From an uncultured Saprospiraceae bacterium (GTDB taxonomy: Bacteria; Bacteroidota; Bacteroidia; Chitinophagales; Saprospiraceae), in contig CAJQRD010000025.1 in the NCBI GenBank assembly GCA_905480605.1, positions 1-64,000 of the forward strand: 64,000 nt of DNA, given 5' to 3'. Each line of letters begins with the position of its first letter. The stretch's first letter is position 1. The notes below the pieces were generated by a model. The model was given only the letters and a program-made list of their open reading frames with translations. It ran no database searches and was not told the DNA's origin. The translations under genes and the position numbers were made by a program. Below, piece by piece: positions 38,013 to 47,047 of the stretch.

Positions 38013-38540
38013 TTAGTAATAATCTGATCGAATTAAACTATAAACATAAGAATCACAAACTTTATCATGATCAATATAATGCTCCCGTAACACTCCCTCT
38101 TGCACAAAACCCCTTTTTAATAAAACCATCTCGGATGCGAAGTTGTCTTTATCTAAAAAGGCTTCAATTCTATTTAGTTTGAGTTCTTCAAACCCAAATT
38201 TGATAACTTCCTCTAAAGCTTCAGAAATTACTCCTTTGCGTCTCCACTTTTTGTCGCACCAATACCCTACCTCTGATCTTTTATGATGCATCAGAAGATT
38301 GTGAAAACCTAAGTTACCAATATTACCTAGAGTATTTTTCTCTTGGATATCCCATAGTATATATTCCTCGGGATTTCGATCTAATAATCTAAGCGATCTT
38401 GATCTTTCGTTCTCAACTTCCTTTTCAGTACTAAAATTAAACCTTCGTAACAATTCATCAAATGACATTTTAGTAACATCTAGCAGGTCCGCTTGAGTTC
38501 TCAAAATTAAATTAAACCTTTTAGTCTCTAAATTTTTCAT
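38013..38540 (-). CDS. GNAT family N-acetyltransferase (RimJ/RimL-like)
   Basis: A 175-residue cytoplasmic acetyltransferase with 'LETKRFNLILRTQADLLDVT' at the start, 'LGNIGNLGFHNLLMHHKRSE' and the acetyl-CoA-binding region 'VGYWCDKKWRRKGVISEALE' (R/Q-x-x-G-x-G/A variant: RRKGVI). It ends with 'LNRIEAFLDKDNFASEMVLL' and 'GFVQEGVLREHYIDHDKVCD', the usual RimJ-type close. The substrate (amine, ribosomal protein or drug) is unknown. It is the only intact gene inside a run of pseudogenes, which may mean it is under selection. Confidence 0.85.
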   Translation of the reverse strand: MKNLETKRFNLILRTQADLLDVTKMSFDELLRRFNFSTEKEVENERSRSLRLLDRNPEEYILWDIQEKNTLGNIGNLGFHNLLMHHKRSEVGYWCDKKWRRKGVISEALEEVIKFGFEELKLNRIEAFLDKDNFASEMVLLKRGFVQEGVLREHYIDHDKVCDSYVYSLIRSDYY

Positions 38541-38650
38541 ATATATCAGATTCCATATTTAATGAAAACTACGAGAATTACTTTCTTCTTAAAATAAAAA
38601 ATATTCAATGTGAATATAAACATACATAAACATTTGATGTTTATAACTGT

Positions 38651-39244
38651 ATGATTGAAGAACGAAATTACCTCATACATCCAACTTACATAGTATTGGC
38701 ACTTCTATTAGCAGGAATAACGTCTTTGTTTTTTGGTTTTTCCTGTGCTTATTTATACACTAGGATTCAAAGTGGTTCACCGGCTTTGCAATTGCCGATG
38801 TTATTTATTTTCAATACCGTTATTTTGATTTCCGCGAGTTACACATTGGTCAAATCAATGCATTTTTACAAAACTGATCAAACAAGAAATTATCAAATAA
38901 GCTTAGGAGTTACTTTAATATTAACATTAATTTTTCTTGTGAGTCAAATCATAGCATGGAAACAATTATATGGAGAAGGTATAATGGTTGACCATAGTAA
39001 CATGGCTTCTTACTTGTATATTATTTCAATTGTTCATTTCGCTCATGTCATAATAGGAATTCCATTTCTTGCGCTTTTCCTTTATCACTCAATAAAAAGG
39101 ATGAAAGAACCCGTAAGTGTTTTGGTTTACTTCTCAGATCCTGACAAAAAGCGAAAACTTAAACTGCTAACAATCTATTGGCATTTTATAGATATTCTTT
39201 GGGTCTATTTGGTTATCTTTTTCCTTATCAATTCACTTTTCTGA
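38651..39244 (+). CDS. Orphan cytochrome c oxidase subunit III-like membrane protein
   Basis: A 197-residue protein with about five transmembrane helices. Heme-copper oxidase subunit III hallmarks are 'FFGFSCAYLYTRIQ' in helix 1, 'SIVHFAHVIIGIPFLALF' and the last helix 'IYWHFIDILWVYLVIFFLI'. Subunit III stabilises the proton-pumping oxidase in the inner membrane. No subunit I, II or assembly genes are nearby, so this is a detached copy that may be an accessory or alternative subunit. Bacteroidota often have more than one subunit III-like gene. Confidence 0.8.
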   Translation: MIEERNYLIHPTYIVLALLLAGITSLFFGFSCAYLYTRIQSGSPALQLPMLFIFNTVILISASYTLVKSMHFYKTDQTRNYQISLGVTLILTLIFLVSQIIAWKQLYGEGIMVDHSNMASYLYIISIVHFAHVIIGIPFLALFLYHSIKRMKEPVSVLVYFSDPDKKRKLKLLTIYWHFIDILWVYLVIFFLINSLF

Positions 39245-39482
39245 ATCAATAGAACTTAAATGCAATAAATTTATGCCTATTCAAACGAAGAACTGAATTG
39301 ATGTGAAACAGCCCCTTTTCCCAATTTTTGAGAAAACTATATTGTCAACATAAATAGTAATTACTGCAGCAACTTTACTTAATAATTCAAGAATCTTATA
39401 AGAGATATTTGAATCAATTGGAATTCGTTGATACAAACCAAAACCAGATTGAATCAAAATTTATTTTAGTTAATTTCTCATC

Positions 39483-40077
39483 TTAATAGTGTTTCATGAC
39501 AACCAAGAGTTCCATTAATACGACATCAATATAATGCCGCTGTTTGACATGAACTAATTCGTGTTAATAATTATTTTTGTCTTAGAATCTTTGGTATCAC
39601 TCCAGAAAAAAATAATAAAAGAAGCCAAGTAGTTTTCATCTTTTGGTCTCAGCACAGTATTTCCGGTGTGTTGCATTGGATGCATTAATAACATCATACA
39701 TTTTAAAAATTTCAGACAGTAATTTAATACCAAACAAGAAAACGCCAAACTTATACATAGACTTACAAAATCGCCACCAGACATAGCACAAAGTATAGGA
39801 TCTTAAACTGACTTGAAAGCACTTTCCTTATGAACATTATAAATTTCAAGTTTTGGTAAAAGCTCACCCATTGCCGCTGTCTAATCAGATAAATTTGGAA
39901 CAATATTAATTTGTAAAACTGGCATTATTAAAGATAAACCAGCAGATATTAACAAGTAAAAACGATTGAATTGAAAAAATGTCTCTTTTCATAATAACGT
40001 TTAATACTGAAGGTAAAAGCAGTTAAGCATACACTTAATTCGAAAAGATATTAAGTCAGTGGAGGTATATTTATCAT
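39483..40077 (-). pseudogene. Decayed M56 (BlaR1/MecR1-type) sensor protease gene
   Basis: From ATG 40077 ('MINIPPLTYLFELSVCLTAF' with one stop inside) a degenerate membrane-protein frame runs down to a TAA at 39483-39485. Near its end it still encodes 'HELVHVKQRHYIDVVLMELL' (HExxH at 39549-39563), the zinc motif and following helix of M56 metallopeptidases. At least three stops or frameshifts interrupt it. The preceding BlaI remnant overlaps its start by TGA/ATG, the usual blaI-blaR1 arrangement. It once sensed a cell-wall or envelope signal and cleaved the repressor; it is now dead. Confidence 0.65.
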
Positions 40078-40430
40078 GATTTAGCTTTTTTACTTTTTAA
40101 CAATAACTGAACCTCTTTTATGACAATTTCTCCTTTAGTCACAAAACATTGAAAGTAGCCATAAAGGCGATCCACTAAAATTATCAACCACAAAACAAGA
40201 CATTAAGCATCTCGATACTTTTCCTTTGTTAATAAAGGACAATATCTATAGGTCCTCCCGAAAGCATCAAAGCCAACCAGCTCAAGCGACTCTAACTTTC
40301 TGATTATAGATGAAACGGTATTATACGAAATGGAATTGTAACCAAGTTAAGAGATTATTTTCTTGACAAATGCATTTTTTAGTCTCCAAAGTATGTTTTA
40401 TTACTTCCCTCACTTTGAAATTAAATTTGA
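40074..40430 (-). pseudogene. Decayed BlaI/MecI-family repressor gene
   Basis: The minus strand encodes 'NILWRLKNAFVKKIIS', a stop, then 'YNTVSSIIRKLESLELVGFD' followed by 'AFGRTYRYCPLLTKEKYRDA', which is the winged-helix core of BlaI-type repressors. After another lesion comes 'VVDNFSGSPLWLLSMF' in a shifted frame and a tail ending 'LLLKSKKAKS' with TGA at 40074-40076. The TGA overlaps the ATG of the M56 remnant. Stops and compensating frameshifts leave no intact frame. Confidence 0.65.
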
Positions 40431-40567
40431 TTATTAAATGAAATTATACCTCTTATTCAAATTTAACCTAGAATTATTATCATTAAATATCTAAATATTA
40501 AAATATTAAAATCATCTTGAAATTAATATGCGATTATTTCACTAGATTGGACTTATAAATAATACCA

Positions 40568-43500
40568 TTGAGAAAAACATTAAAATATATACTGCTATTT
40601 AGTTTTTTTGTTTGCAGTTCAAATAGTATAAACGCTCAACTGTGCGAACAATGTGATATAAGCTGTATCATATGCGAAGATTTAGATGGCTTCACTGGCA
40701 ATAACGGATCAACCTCTGCAGGTTCTGGGCCAGCATCTTTTTGTACAATTGTACAACATCAAATGTTATGGCTAGGATTTGTCGCTTCAAGTGAAGACTT
40801 AAGTATTGAAGTTGAAGTTTCTGCCTGCACAGCTGGTAACCTTGAAGTTGGCTTATATGAAGCTATAGATTGTAATGATCCAACATTAATTAGCAATTGC
40901 TTTGGAGGATCAAATGGGAACACAATTGGTCCTGGTCAATCTGGAGTTGTAACAGCTAATCAATCGTTGACAATAGGTCAGTATTACTTTTTAGTATTCG
41001 ATATGACCAGTGATATTCCAAACAACTGTGATTTTAACTTATCTGTCATTAATGGTGAAACAGGTGCCTCTGATATAGATGAACAAGCTGTCCTAACAGG
41101 GCCGGACGTTTTATGCGACGGAGAAGAACACGTATTTGTACCTGAAGTGATTGATCAAGCCTCCAACTACACCTGGACAATTAATGGAGAAGAACAAGAT
41201 GAAGGTTTAGAATTAAATTTTAGTGAAGAAGATTTAGGATCCTACACAATATGTGCAACACCTTTTAACTATTGTAGTGTTGGTTTGGAAGGCTGCTTCA
41301 CTTTGAATGTTGGTGAGAGCTATGAAGAATATTATCTTATACAAGCTTGTTATGAAAATTGTGCCGAATTCGAAGGACAACTTTATTGCAATGATGGAGT
41401 CCGAGATTTTGAATACATAACTGAATTAGGTTGCGATAGTATTATTATAATTGAAATTGAATGGTATAATTCTGATGATGAAATTTATATCGGAGAATTT
41501 TCAATTTGCGATGGGGAAACTTTTGAATATGAAAATTATGATTTTAACGAAGCAGGTACTTATCACCTAACATTAGAAGATAGTCATGAATGCGATTCTT
41601 TTGTAGAGTTTGACTTGATAATAATTGATACTATAAAATCATTTTCCCAACAGACAATTTGTGCCAATGAAATATTCATTTGGAATCAAGATACGCTTAG
41701 TACCTCTGGATTTTATTCTAGTTTTTTGACTAGCATTGATGGATGTGATAGTTCATCTCAATTACAATTGATTGTTCTTGATCAATTTGAAACAAATATT
41801 GATGAACAATTCTGCAATTTTCAAACTGTTGCTATTGGTGATACTTTAATTACTGAAGAAGGAATTCATATTATTAACCTACTTTCAACTAACGGATGCG
41901 ACTCTATTGTAACTTTAAACCTCACTATAACAGATTCAATATTCGTCTCCTATTTTGAAAGTATTTGCGAAGGAGATAGTTTATCTTTTGGAGGAACTTG
42001 GTATAATACTGAAGGAACATTCCAGCAAAATCATATTACTTTTGACGGTTGCGACAGTATCGAAACACTACAATTAACAATTAACAATAGACCAACAACC
42101 GAATTGTTTGAAACCATCTGTGCAGGAGAAGTTTTTAATTATCAGCTTCAACAATTTAATACTTCAGGCAGTTATCAATTTGAACTATCTGATATTAATA
42201 ATTGCGACAGTCTGATTACTGTTCATTTATCAGTATTAGATTCTTTAAAAAGTGAATTAACCATTAATCTTTGCCAAGGTGATTCATTAAATTATTTAGG
42301 AACCTTGTATACAGGAAATGGAATACATAACTTAATAACAAACTCTTTTAATGGGTGTGATTCATTTATCACATTGCGACTGGAATATTTTGATAGTTAT
42401 ATTTTTGAATTTGACAACTCTATATGTGAGGGCGATTCAGTTTTATTTGATAATTCATTTCAACATAATGAAGGTATTTATTCAGAATTGTTATCATCGT
42501 CATTCGGATGCGATAGTACAACAATTTTGAACCTTACTGTATTGGAAAACTCAGAAATTAATTTAAATGTAGAAATATGCAATGGTGAGTTATATCCTTT
42601 TGGAAATGATCAACTCGATAAGACAGGCAATTATACTATTAGTGAATTAAATATAAATGGATGTGACAGTATAGTTACACTTGATCTACTTGTCAATGAG
42701 GTTTATTTTACTGAGCTAGAGAATATTATTTGCAATAATGATTCTGTTTATTTCAATGATGAATTCCTTTCTACACCTGGCATCTATAATCAGGTTTTAC
42801 AAAGCACCAGATCATGTGATAGTTTAATTCAGCTCAATTTAATAGTACAAGAAGAAATTATAAATAATCAATTTATTACTTTATGTGAATTTGAAAGTTT
42901 CAATTTTGAAGGTGATTTAATTTCTACATCAGGTTTGTATTCAACAACTTACATTACTGATACTGGATGCGATAGCATCATCAATTTAAATGCAATCTTT
43001 GAGGATTGTAGTATTCAATTTAATAGTCTAGTTGAAAACGTCACCTGCAATGACCTTGATGATGGACTGATTGAACTTTTCGAAATTGTAGGGATTTATC
43101 CTATAGAATACAATTTGATAAACATTGACAATACTTTAACTCTGGTATCAGGTACCTTAGATCAATTTCAAGAATCACTTGTTATCGAGTTTCTTTCAGC
43201 GGGATTCTATAATATTGAAATCATTGATGGGCTTGGTGAAATTATAAACTATGAATTTGAAATTACAGAACCCGATCCTCTTGAATTAATTTCAATGATC
43301 TCTGATTTCAATGGGTTTAATACTAGCTGTTTTGGTGTAGCAAATGGAGATGTTTCAATTTCAGTAACCGGAGGAACTAAACCTTACTATGAGGCGAAAT
43401 GGTCAGATGGATACATTGGGAATACAAGAGATTCAATAGCTATAGGAACATATAGCGTAACAATTGAAGATAAGAATGGATGCGTGACAGATTTAGAATT

Positions 43501-44278
43501 TGATTTATTACAACCTGATGAATTGAGAATTGATTATGAACTTGAAATAATAGATCCGTGTGATTCAAATCTATCAATTCTTTTTGCTAATACTTCTGGA
43601 GGTTCAGGAATGCTGATTTATGGAGTTGAAAATTTTGATGGTAATCCAATTGCAGTAGACAATATTCCTGAAGGTGAATTTATTCTTTTCCTTACAGACG
43701 AAAATGGATGTCGGACAGAGCAAATCATTGCAGTTCCAGAATTTACACCACTAGAATTAGATTTAGGAGCAGATTTAGAAATCAATTTTGGGCAGAATAT
43801 AAATATAGAACCAGAAGTTAATTTTGAGGTGCAACAATATTCTTGGTCAACCATTCCTGTCACTAATATTTGCACTACATGTGAAGTCTTACAGCTATCC
43901 GCCTCTGATAATCTATTAGTAATTTTAGAAGCAATTAATAATGACAATTGCTCTGTAAGAGATACAATAGAACTCAAAGTGATTTCACCTCTAAAGATTT
44001 ATTTACCTAATGTAATATCATCTAAAAATGGTATAAATTCAATTTTCAATATCGCTCACAATGTAGAATTAACTATACAAGAATTTAAAATTTATTCACG
44101 TTGGGGTGAATTAATCTATGACAATGTTAATATAAATACGAATTCAATATCAGATGGCTGGGATGGCACTTATAATGATAAAAAAATGGATAGTGGTGTA
44201 TTCGTTTACCGCATCAGTTTTACCGATATAAACGGAATTTCAGAAACAATTATTGGAACAGTTACATTACTGAATTAA
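40568..44278 (+). CDS. Large secreted repeat protein, T9SS type B (gliding-motility-associated C-terminal domain)
   Basis: A 1,236-residue surface protein. Signal peptide about 1-24 ('LLFSFFVCSSNSINAQ'); an N-terminal Cys-rich region; a PKD/Ig-like stretch ('VLCDGEEHVFVPEV'). Then come eleven ~50-residue repeats, each ending in a CDS core such as 'GCDSIVTLNLTI' and starting with 'E(T/S)IC..GDS'. A SprB-like repeat ('CFGVANGDVSISVTGGTKPY' onwards) and a type B sorting domain ending 'GVFVYRISFTDINGISETII' close the protein. Type B domains are typical of SprB-type gliding adhesins, but no gld genes are near. The start is a TTG; no ATG precedes the signal peptide. Confidence 0.85.
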   Translation: MRKTLKYILLFSFFVCSSNSINAQLCEQCDISCIICEDLDGFTGNNGSTSAGSGPASFCTIVQHQMLWLGFVASSEDLSIEVEVSACTAGNLEVGLYEAIDCNDPTLISNCFGGSNGNTIGPGQSGVVTANQSLTIGQYYFLVFDMTSDIPNNCDFNLSVINGETGASDIDEQAVLTGPDVLCDGEEHVFVPEVIDQASNYTWTINGEEQDEGLELNFSEEDLGSYTICATPFNYCSVGLEGCFTLNVGESYEEYYLIQACYENCAEFEGQLYCNDGVRDFEYITELGCDSIIIIEIEWYNSDDEIYIGEFSICDGETFEYENYDFNEAGTYHLTLEDSHECDSFVEFDLIIIDTIKSFSQQTICANEIFIWNQDTLSTSGFYSSFLTSIDGCDSSSQLQLIVLDQFETNIDEQFCNFQTVAIGDTLITEEGIHIINLLSTNGCDSIVTLNLTITDSIFVSYFESICEGDSLSFGGTWYNTEGTFQQNHITFDGCDSIETLQLTINNRPTTELFETICAGEVFNYQLQQFNTSGSYQFELSDINNCDSLITVHLSVLDSLKSELTINLCQGDSLNYLGTLYTGNGIHNLITNSFNGCDSFITLRLEYFDSYIFEFDNSICEGDSVLFDNSFQHNEGIYSELLSSSFGCDSTTILNLTVLENSEINLNVEICNGELYPFGNDQLDKTGNYTISELNINGCDSIVTLDLLVNEVYFTELENIICNNDSVYFNDEFLSTPGIYNQVLQSTRSCDSLIQLNLIVQEEIINNQFITLCEFESFNFEGDLISTSGLYSTTYITDTGCDSIINLNAIFEDCSIQFNSLVENVTCNDLDDGLIELFEIVGIYPIEYNLINIDNTLTLVSGTLDQFQESLVIEFLSAGFYNIEIIDGLGEIINYEFEITEPDPLELISMISDFNGFNTSCFGVANGDVSISVTGGTKPYYEAKWSDGYIGNTRDSIAIGTYSVTIEDKNGCVTDLEFDLLQPDELRIDYELEIIDPCDSNLSILFANTSGGSGMLIYGVENFDGNPIAVDNIPEGEFILFLTDENGCRTEQIIAVPEFTPLELDLGADLEINFGQNINIEPEVNFEVQQYSWSTIPVTNICTTCEVLQLSASDNLLVILEAINNDNCSVRDTIELKVISPLKIYLPNVISSKNGINSIFNIAHNVELTIQEFKIYSRWGELIYDNVNINTNSISDGWDGTYNDKKMDSGVFVYRISFTDINGISETIIGTVTLLN

Positions 44279-44448
44279 AATAAAAAAAGATATTACTCAT
44301 AATATGCTTTTTAAAAATTTGTTTCGATTCATTCATCTTACAACGCAATGAAATCTGACCTGAATGATAATTACTATGTCCGATCAAACCAAAGATATTT
44401 TAATAATATGAACCTTACTTATTTGTTCCACCAAAATACTCATTTAGT

Positions 44449-44739
44449 TTATTGAACGTAAAGTTTGTCTACCTTTTTATACTTTAATGCTTTGTTTAAT
44501 TTCAGTATCACAGCATCCTTTGACATCGATAATTCTTGTTTGAGTGGTGCAGAGGAAATGCAAACAGTTAAAGTTCCTTTGTAATACTTTACAGAAGTTG
44601 TATAGCTGGCAATCATATCTCCAAAAGTCTCTCTCCAGATTTGATCAATACTGAATTCATTGTACGCACGCGAAAGTCTATCTTCCTTCGTGAAGAGTTT
44701 ATTAATTATTCTTTTAAGTTTCTGATCGTCGTCGTTCAA
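44449..44739 (-). CDS. DUF721 (DciA-like) protein
   Basis: A 96-residue cytoplasmic protein. The DUF721 core 'QIWRETFGDMIASYTTSVKY' and 'GTLTVCISSAPLKQELSM' is complete. Proteins of this family related to DciA help load replicative helicase or bind DNA in bacteria lacking DnaC; direct function in Bacteroidota is inferred. It overlaps recF by 4 bp in the same direction, a conserved pairing that supports a DNA-replication or repair role. Confidence 0.85.
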   Translation of the reverse strand: MNDDDQKLKRIINKLFTKEDRLSRAYNEFSIDQIWRETFGDMIASYTTSVKYYKGTLTVCISSAPLKQELSMSKDAVILKLNKALKYKKVDKLYVQ

Positions 44740-45842
44740 TTTTTAATTTTTCCTTCTTCAATTATATAATGCTGAAAATCCAATTTAAGTTTCTTCAGCG
44801 TATCCACTACTCTATCTGCATCCGTATCTGTTATAAATATTTGCGATTGTAACTTTTCAACACAAAGCTTCACAAATGTATAAACTCTTTCCTTATCAAG
44901 TTTATCAAATATATCATCTAACAACAAAATAGGCAAAGTCCCAGTTTGGCTTTTAACCCATTCGATTTGTGCCAACTTAATAGCAATGATTGCAGATTTC
45001 AACTGTCCTTGTGATCCATATTTTTTTATATCATAACCATTTAGCTTAATTGTTAAATCATCACGATGTATGCCTTCATGAGTTTTTCCCATGATATAAT
45101 CTCTAGTTGCATTCTCTTCAAACAATTCCTCCAAAGTTGACGTACCCAACTTAGATTTATAAATTATAGAAACAGATTCTTTATCTGTAGCTATAAGGTT
45201 ATAAAACTCCTCAACAATTGGAATGATGCTTTCTACGTATTCATTTCTTTTATTGTAAATGTAATTTGCAGGCTCTACCATCTTAGAATTCAATGCCTCA
45301 ATGAGTAGTTCATCTTTTCGACCTGTTTTCAAGAAGGACTTCAAAGCAACGTTTCTTTGCTTTAACAGCTTATTATAAATCAAAAGACTTTTAAAATATA
45401 CTTTATCGACTTGAGACAAAGTCTTATTGATTAGCTTTCTCCTTTCTATACTGCTTTCAACCAAAATCAAAATATCCTTAGGTGCAATCATAAAACAAGG
45501 AAATCGACCATAATACTCAGTTATACTTTTAATGACTTTGTCATCAACATTGATTTCCTTACCCTTTCTTGATGAAGTGATCATCAAAGGATAAGCATCA
45601 TACTCATTAAACATCTTCCCTTTCAAATTGAAAAAATCACTTCCCTTTTTATAAAGTACCGAATCAAGATGTGTAAAATAGCTTTTGCCATTACATAAAT
45701 AGTAGATAGCATCCAAAATAGATGTCTTACCTGCCCCATTTAGTCCTGTTATGACATTTATATGGTTATGTAGGTTACAATTTACAGTTTCGTAATTTCT
45801 GAAACTGTTTATTCTTAATAATTCTATTCTAATCCGCTCCAA
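44736..45842 (-). CDS. recF: DNA replication and repair protein RecF
   Basis: A 368-residue SMC-like ATPase of the RecFOR recombination pathway, which loads RecA onto gaps. Walker A 'GLNGAGKTSILDAIYYLC' is near residue 34; the signature 'YGSQGQLKSAIIAIKLAQIE' and Walker B 'LPILLLDDIFDKLD' lie in the C-terminal third, followed by the D-loop 'QIFITDTDAD'. Length matches the family. It heads a two-gene unit with DUF721. A predicted pdhA promoter overlaps its divergent 5' edge. Confidence 0.96.
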   Translation of the reverse strand: MERIRIELLRINSFRNYETVNCNLHNHINVITGLNGAGKTSILDAIYYLCNGKSYFTHLDSVLYKKGSDFFNLKGKMFNEYDAYPLMITSSRKGKEINVDDKVIKSITEYYGRFPCFMIAPKDILILVESSIERRKLINKTLSQVDKVYFKSLLIYNKLLKQRNVALKSFLKTGRKDELLIEALNSKMVEPANYIYNKRNEYVESIIPIVEEFYNLIATDKESVSIIYKSKLGTSTLEELFEENATRDYIMGKTHEGIHRDDLTIKLNGYDIKKYGSQGQLKSAIIAIKLAQIEWVKSQTGTLPILLLDDIFDKLDKERVYTFVKLCVEKLQSQIFITDTDADRVVDTLKKLKLDFQHYIIEEGKIKN

Positions 45843-45847
45843 ATAGT

Positions 45848-45855
45848 TATTTTTG
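45848..45855 (+). promoter_or_regulatory. Predicted -7 promoter box of pdhA
   Basis: TATTTTTG matches TAnnTTTG, 52 bp before the pdhA ATG and immediately outside the recF start. No -33 TTG at the usual distance, so only a partial match. Confidence 0.45.
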
Positions 45856-45907
45856 TACTCCGAATTTCAAATGTATCGAGAAATAATATAATATTTAAAT
45901 AATTATT

Positions 45908-46939
45908 ATGCCTACAGTAGCTACAAAGAAGAAAACGACGAAGAAAGCAAAAGCTAAATTCAGCAAAGAAACATACTTAAACTGGTATGAAGTGATGTTG
46001 AGAATCAGAAGATTTGAAGAAGCATCACTAAAAGCATACAGTCTACAAAAAATAAGAGGATTCTTACATGTATATATTGGTCAGGAAGCAATTGCTGCCG
46101 GAATTGTATCTGCATTGACCACAGAAGACAGCATTGTTACTGGATACAGGCAGCACGGTATTGCTTTATCAAGAGGAATCTCTTCTAAAGCATGTATGGC
46201 CGAACTTTATGGAAAGGCAACTGGTGTGGTTAAAGGAAAAGGTGGTTCTATGCACTTTTCTTCTGCTAAACATAATTATATGGGAGGAAATGGTATAGTT
46301 GGAGCTCAAATTCCAATCGGGACTGGTATTGCTCTTGCTGAACAATATAGAGGTACTGAAAACCTATGTGTAACCATGTTTGGTGATGGTGCTGCACGAC
46401 AAGGAGCACTGCATGAATCATTCAACATGGCAATGACATGGAAATTACCTGTTCTTTATATATGTGAGAACAATCAATATGCAATGGGAACTTCAGTTGA
46501 AAGAACTACAAATGTTCCAGACATTTACAAATTAGGATTGGGTTATGATATGCCAAGTGAACAAGTAGATGGTATGGATCCAGAAGCTGTACATGATGCA
46601 TTGGCTAAAGCGGCAAAACATATAAGAAGCGGGAAAGGTCCTTACTTTTTAGAAATAAAAACTTATAGATATAGAGGTCATTCAGTTTCAGACCCAGGAA
46701 ATTACCGAACAAAAGAGGAATTGAACTCATTTAAAGACAGAGATCCCATAAATGAGGTTGAAGTAAAAATGCTAAAAAATAAATTAGCCACAGTTAAAGA
46801 AATTGATGCAATTAAGGATAAAATAAAAGCAGAAATAGCTGAAGCTGTTGAGTTTGCAGAAAACTCTGATTTCCCATTAGGATCTGAATTGTATGACGAC
46901 AACTACGTGCAAGAGGATTATCCATACATCATGGACTGA
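45908..46939 (+). CDS. pdhA: Pyruvate dehydrogenase E1 component subunit alpha
   Basis: A 343-residue thiamine-diphosphate enzyme subunit that decarboxylates pyruvate for transfer to the E2 lipoyl group. After a Lys-rich N-terminus ('TKKKTTKKAKAK') come 'RRFEEASLKAYSLQKIRGF' and 'HVYIGQEAIAAGIVSAL', the TPP motif 'TMFGDGAARQGALHESFNMA' and 'YICENNQYAMGTS', and the phosphorylation-loop-like 'YRYRGHSVSDPGNYR'. The E1 beta and E2 genes are not next to it, which is common in Bacteroidota. It sits between recF and the TPR/ribH pair. Confidence 0.96.
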   Translation: MPTVATKKKTTKKAKAKFSKETYLNWYEVMLRIRRFEEASLKAYSLQKIRGFLHVYIGQEAIAAGIVSALTTEDSIVTGYRQHGIALSRGISSKACMAELYGKATGVVKGKGGSMHFSSAKHNYMGGNGIVGAQIPIGTGIALAEQYRGTENLCVTMFGDGAARQGALHESFNMAMTWKLPVLYICENNQYAMGTSVERTTNVPDIYKLGLGYDMPSEQVDGMDPEAVHDALAKAAKHIRSGKGPYFLEIKTYRYRGHSVSDPGNYRTKEELNSFKDRDPINEVEVKMLKNKLATVKEIDAIKDKIKAEIAEAVEFAENSDFPLGSELYDDNYVQEDYPYIMD

Positions 46940-46988
46940 CATTAGACATATTACAATAATTAACATAATTAGATAAGCCAGAATAAAT

Positions 46989-47010
46989 AAAGTATTTTCT
47001 AAAATACTTT
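46989..47010. promoter_or_regulatory. Perfect 10-bp inverted repeat upstream of the TPR gene
   Basis: AAAGTATTTT-CT-AAAATACTTT is a perfect palindrome with a 2-bp centre, ending 3 bp before the -7 box at 47014-47021. It could be an operator, or an AT-rich hairpin ending pdhA transcription. Confidence 0.5.
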
Positions 47011-47013
47011 ATT

Positions 47014-47021
47014 TACTTTTG
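47014..47021 (+). promoter_or_regulatory. Predicted -7 promoter box of the TPR-ribH unit
   Basis: TACTTTTG is an exact TAnnTTTG box ending 26 bp before the ATG at 47048. It covers the G of an upstream in-frame GTG, which argues that the GTG is not the start codon. Confidence 0.6.
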
Positions 47022-47047
47022 TGCAAATTTTTCAATTAGTATATAAA

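Noticed and set aside
39554-39784. 76-residue minus-strand frame as an independent gene
   Set aside because: It lies within the decayed M56 gene and reads as part of its degenerate membrane segment, so it is a fragment.
47021-47047. GTG 47021 as the start of the TPR protein
   Set aside because: It adds nine residues without protein-like character and overlaps the predicted -7 box; ATG 47048 gives a normal basic N-terminus before the membrane helix.
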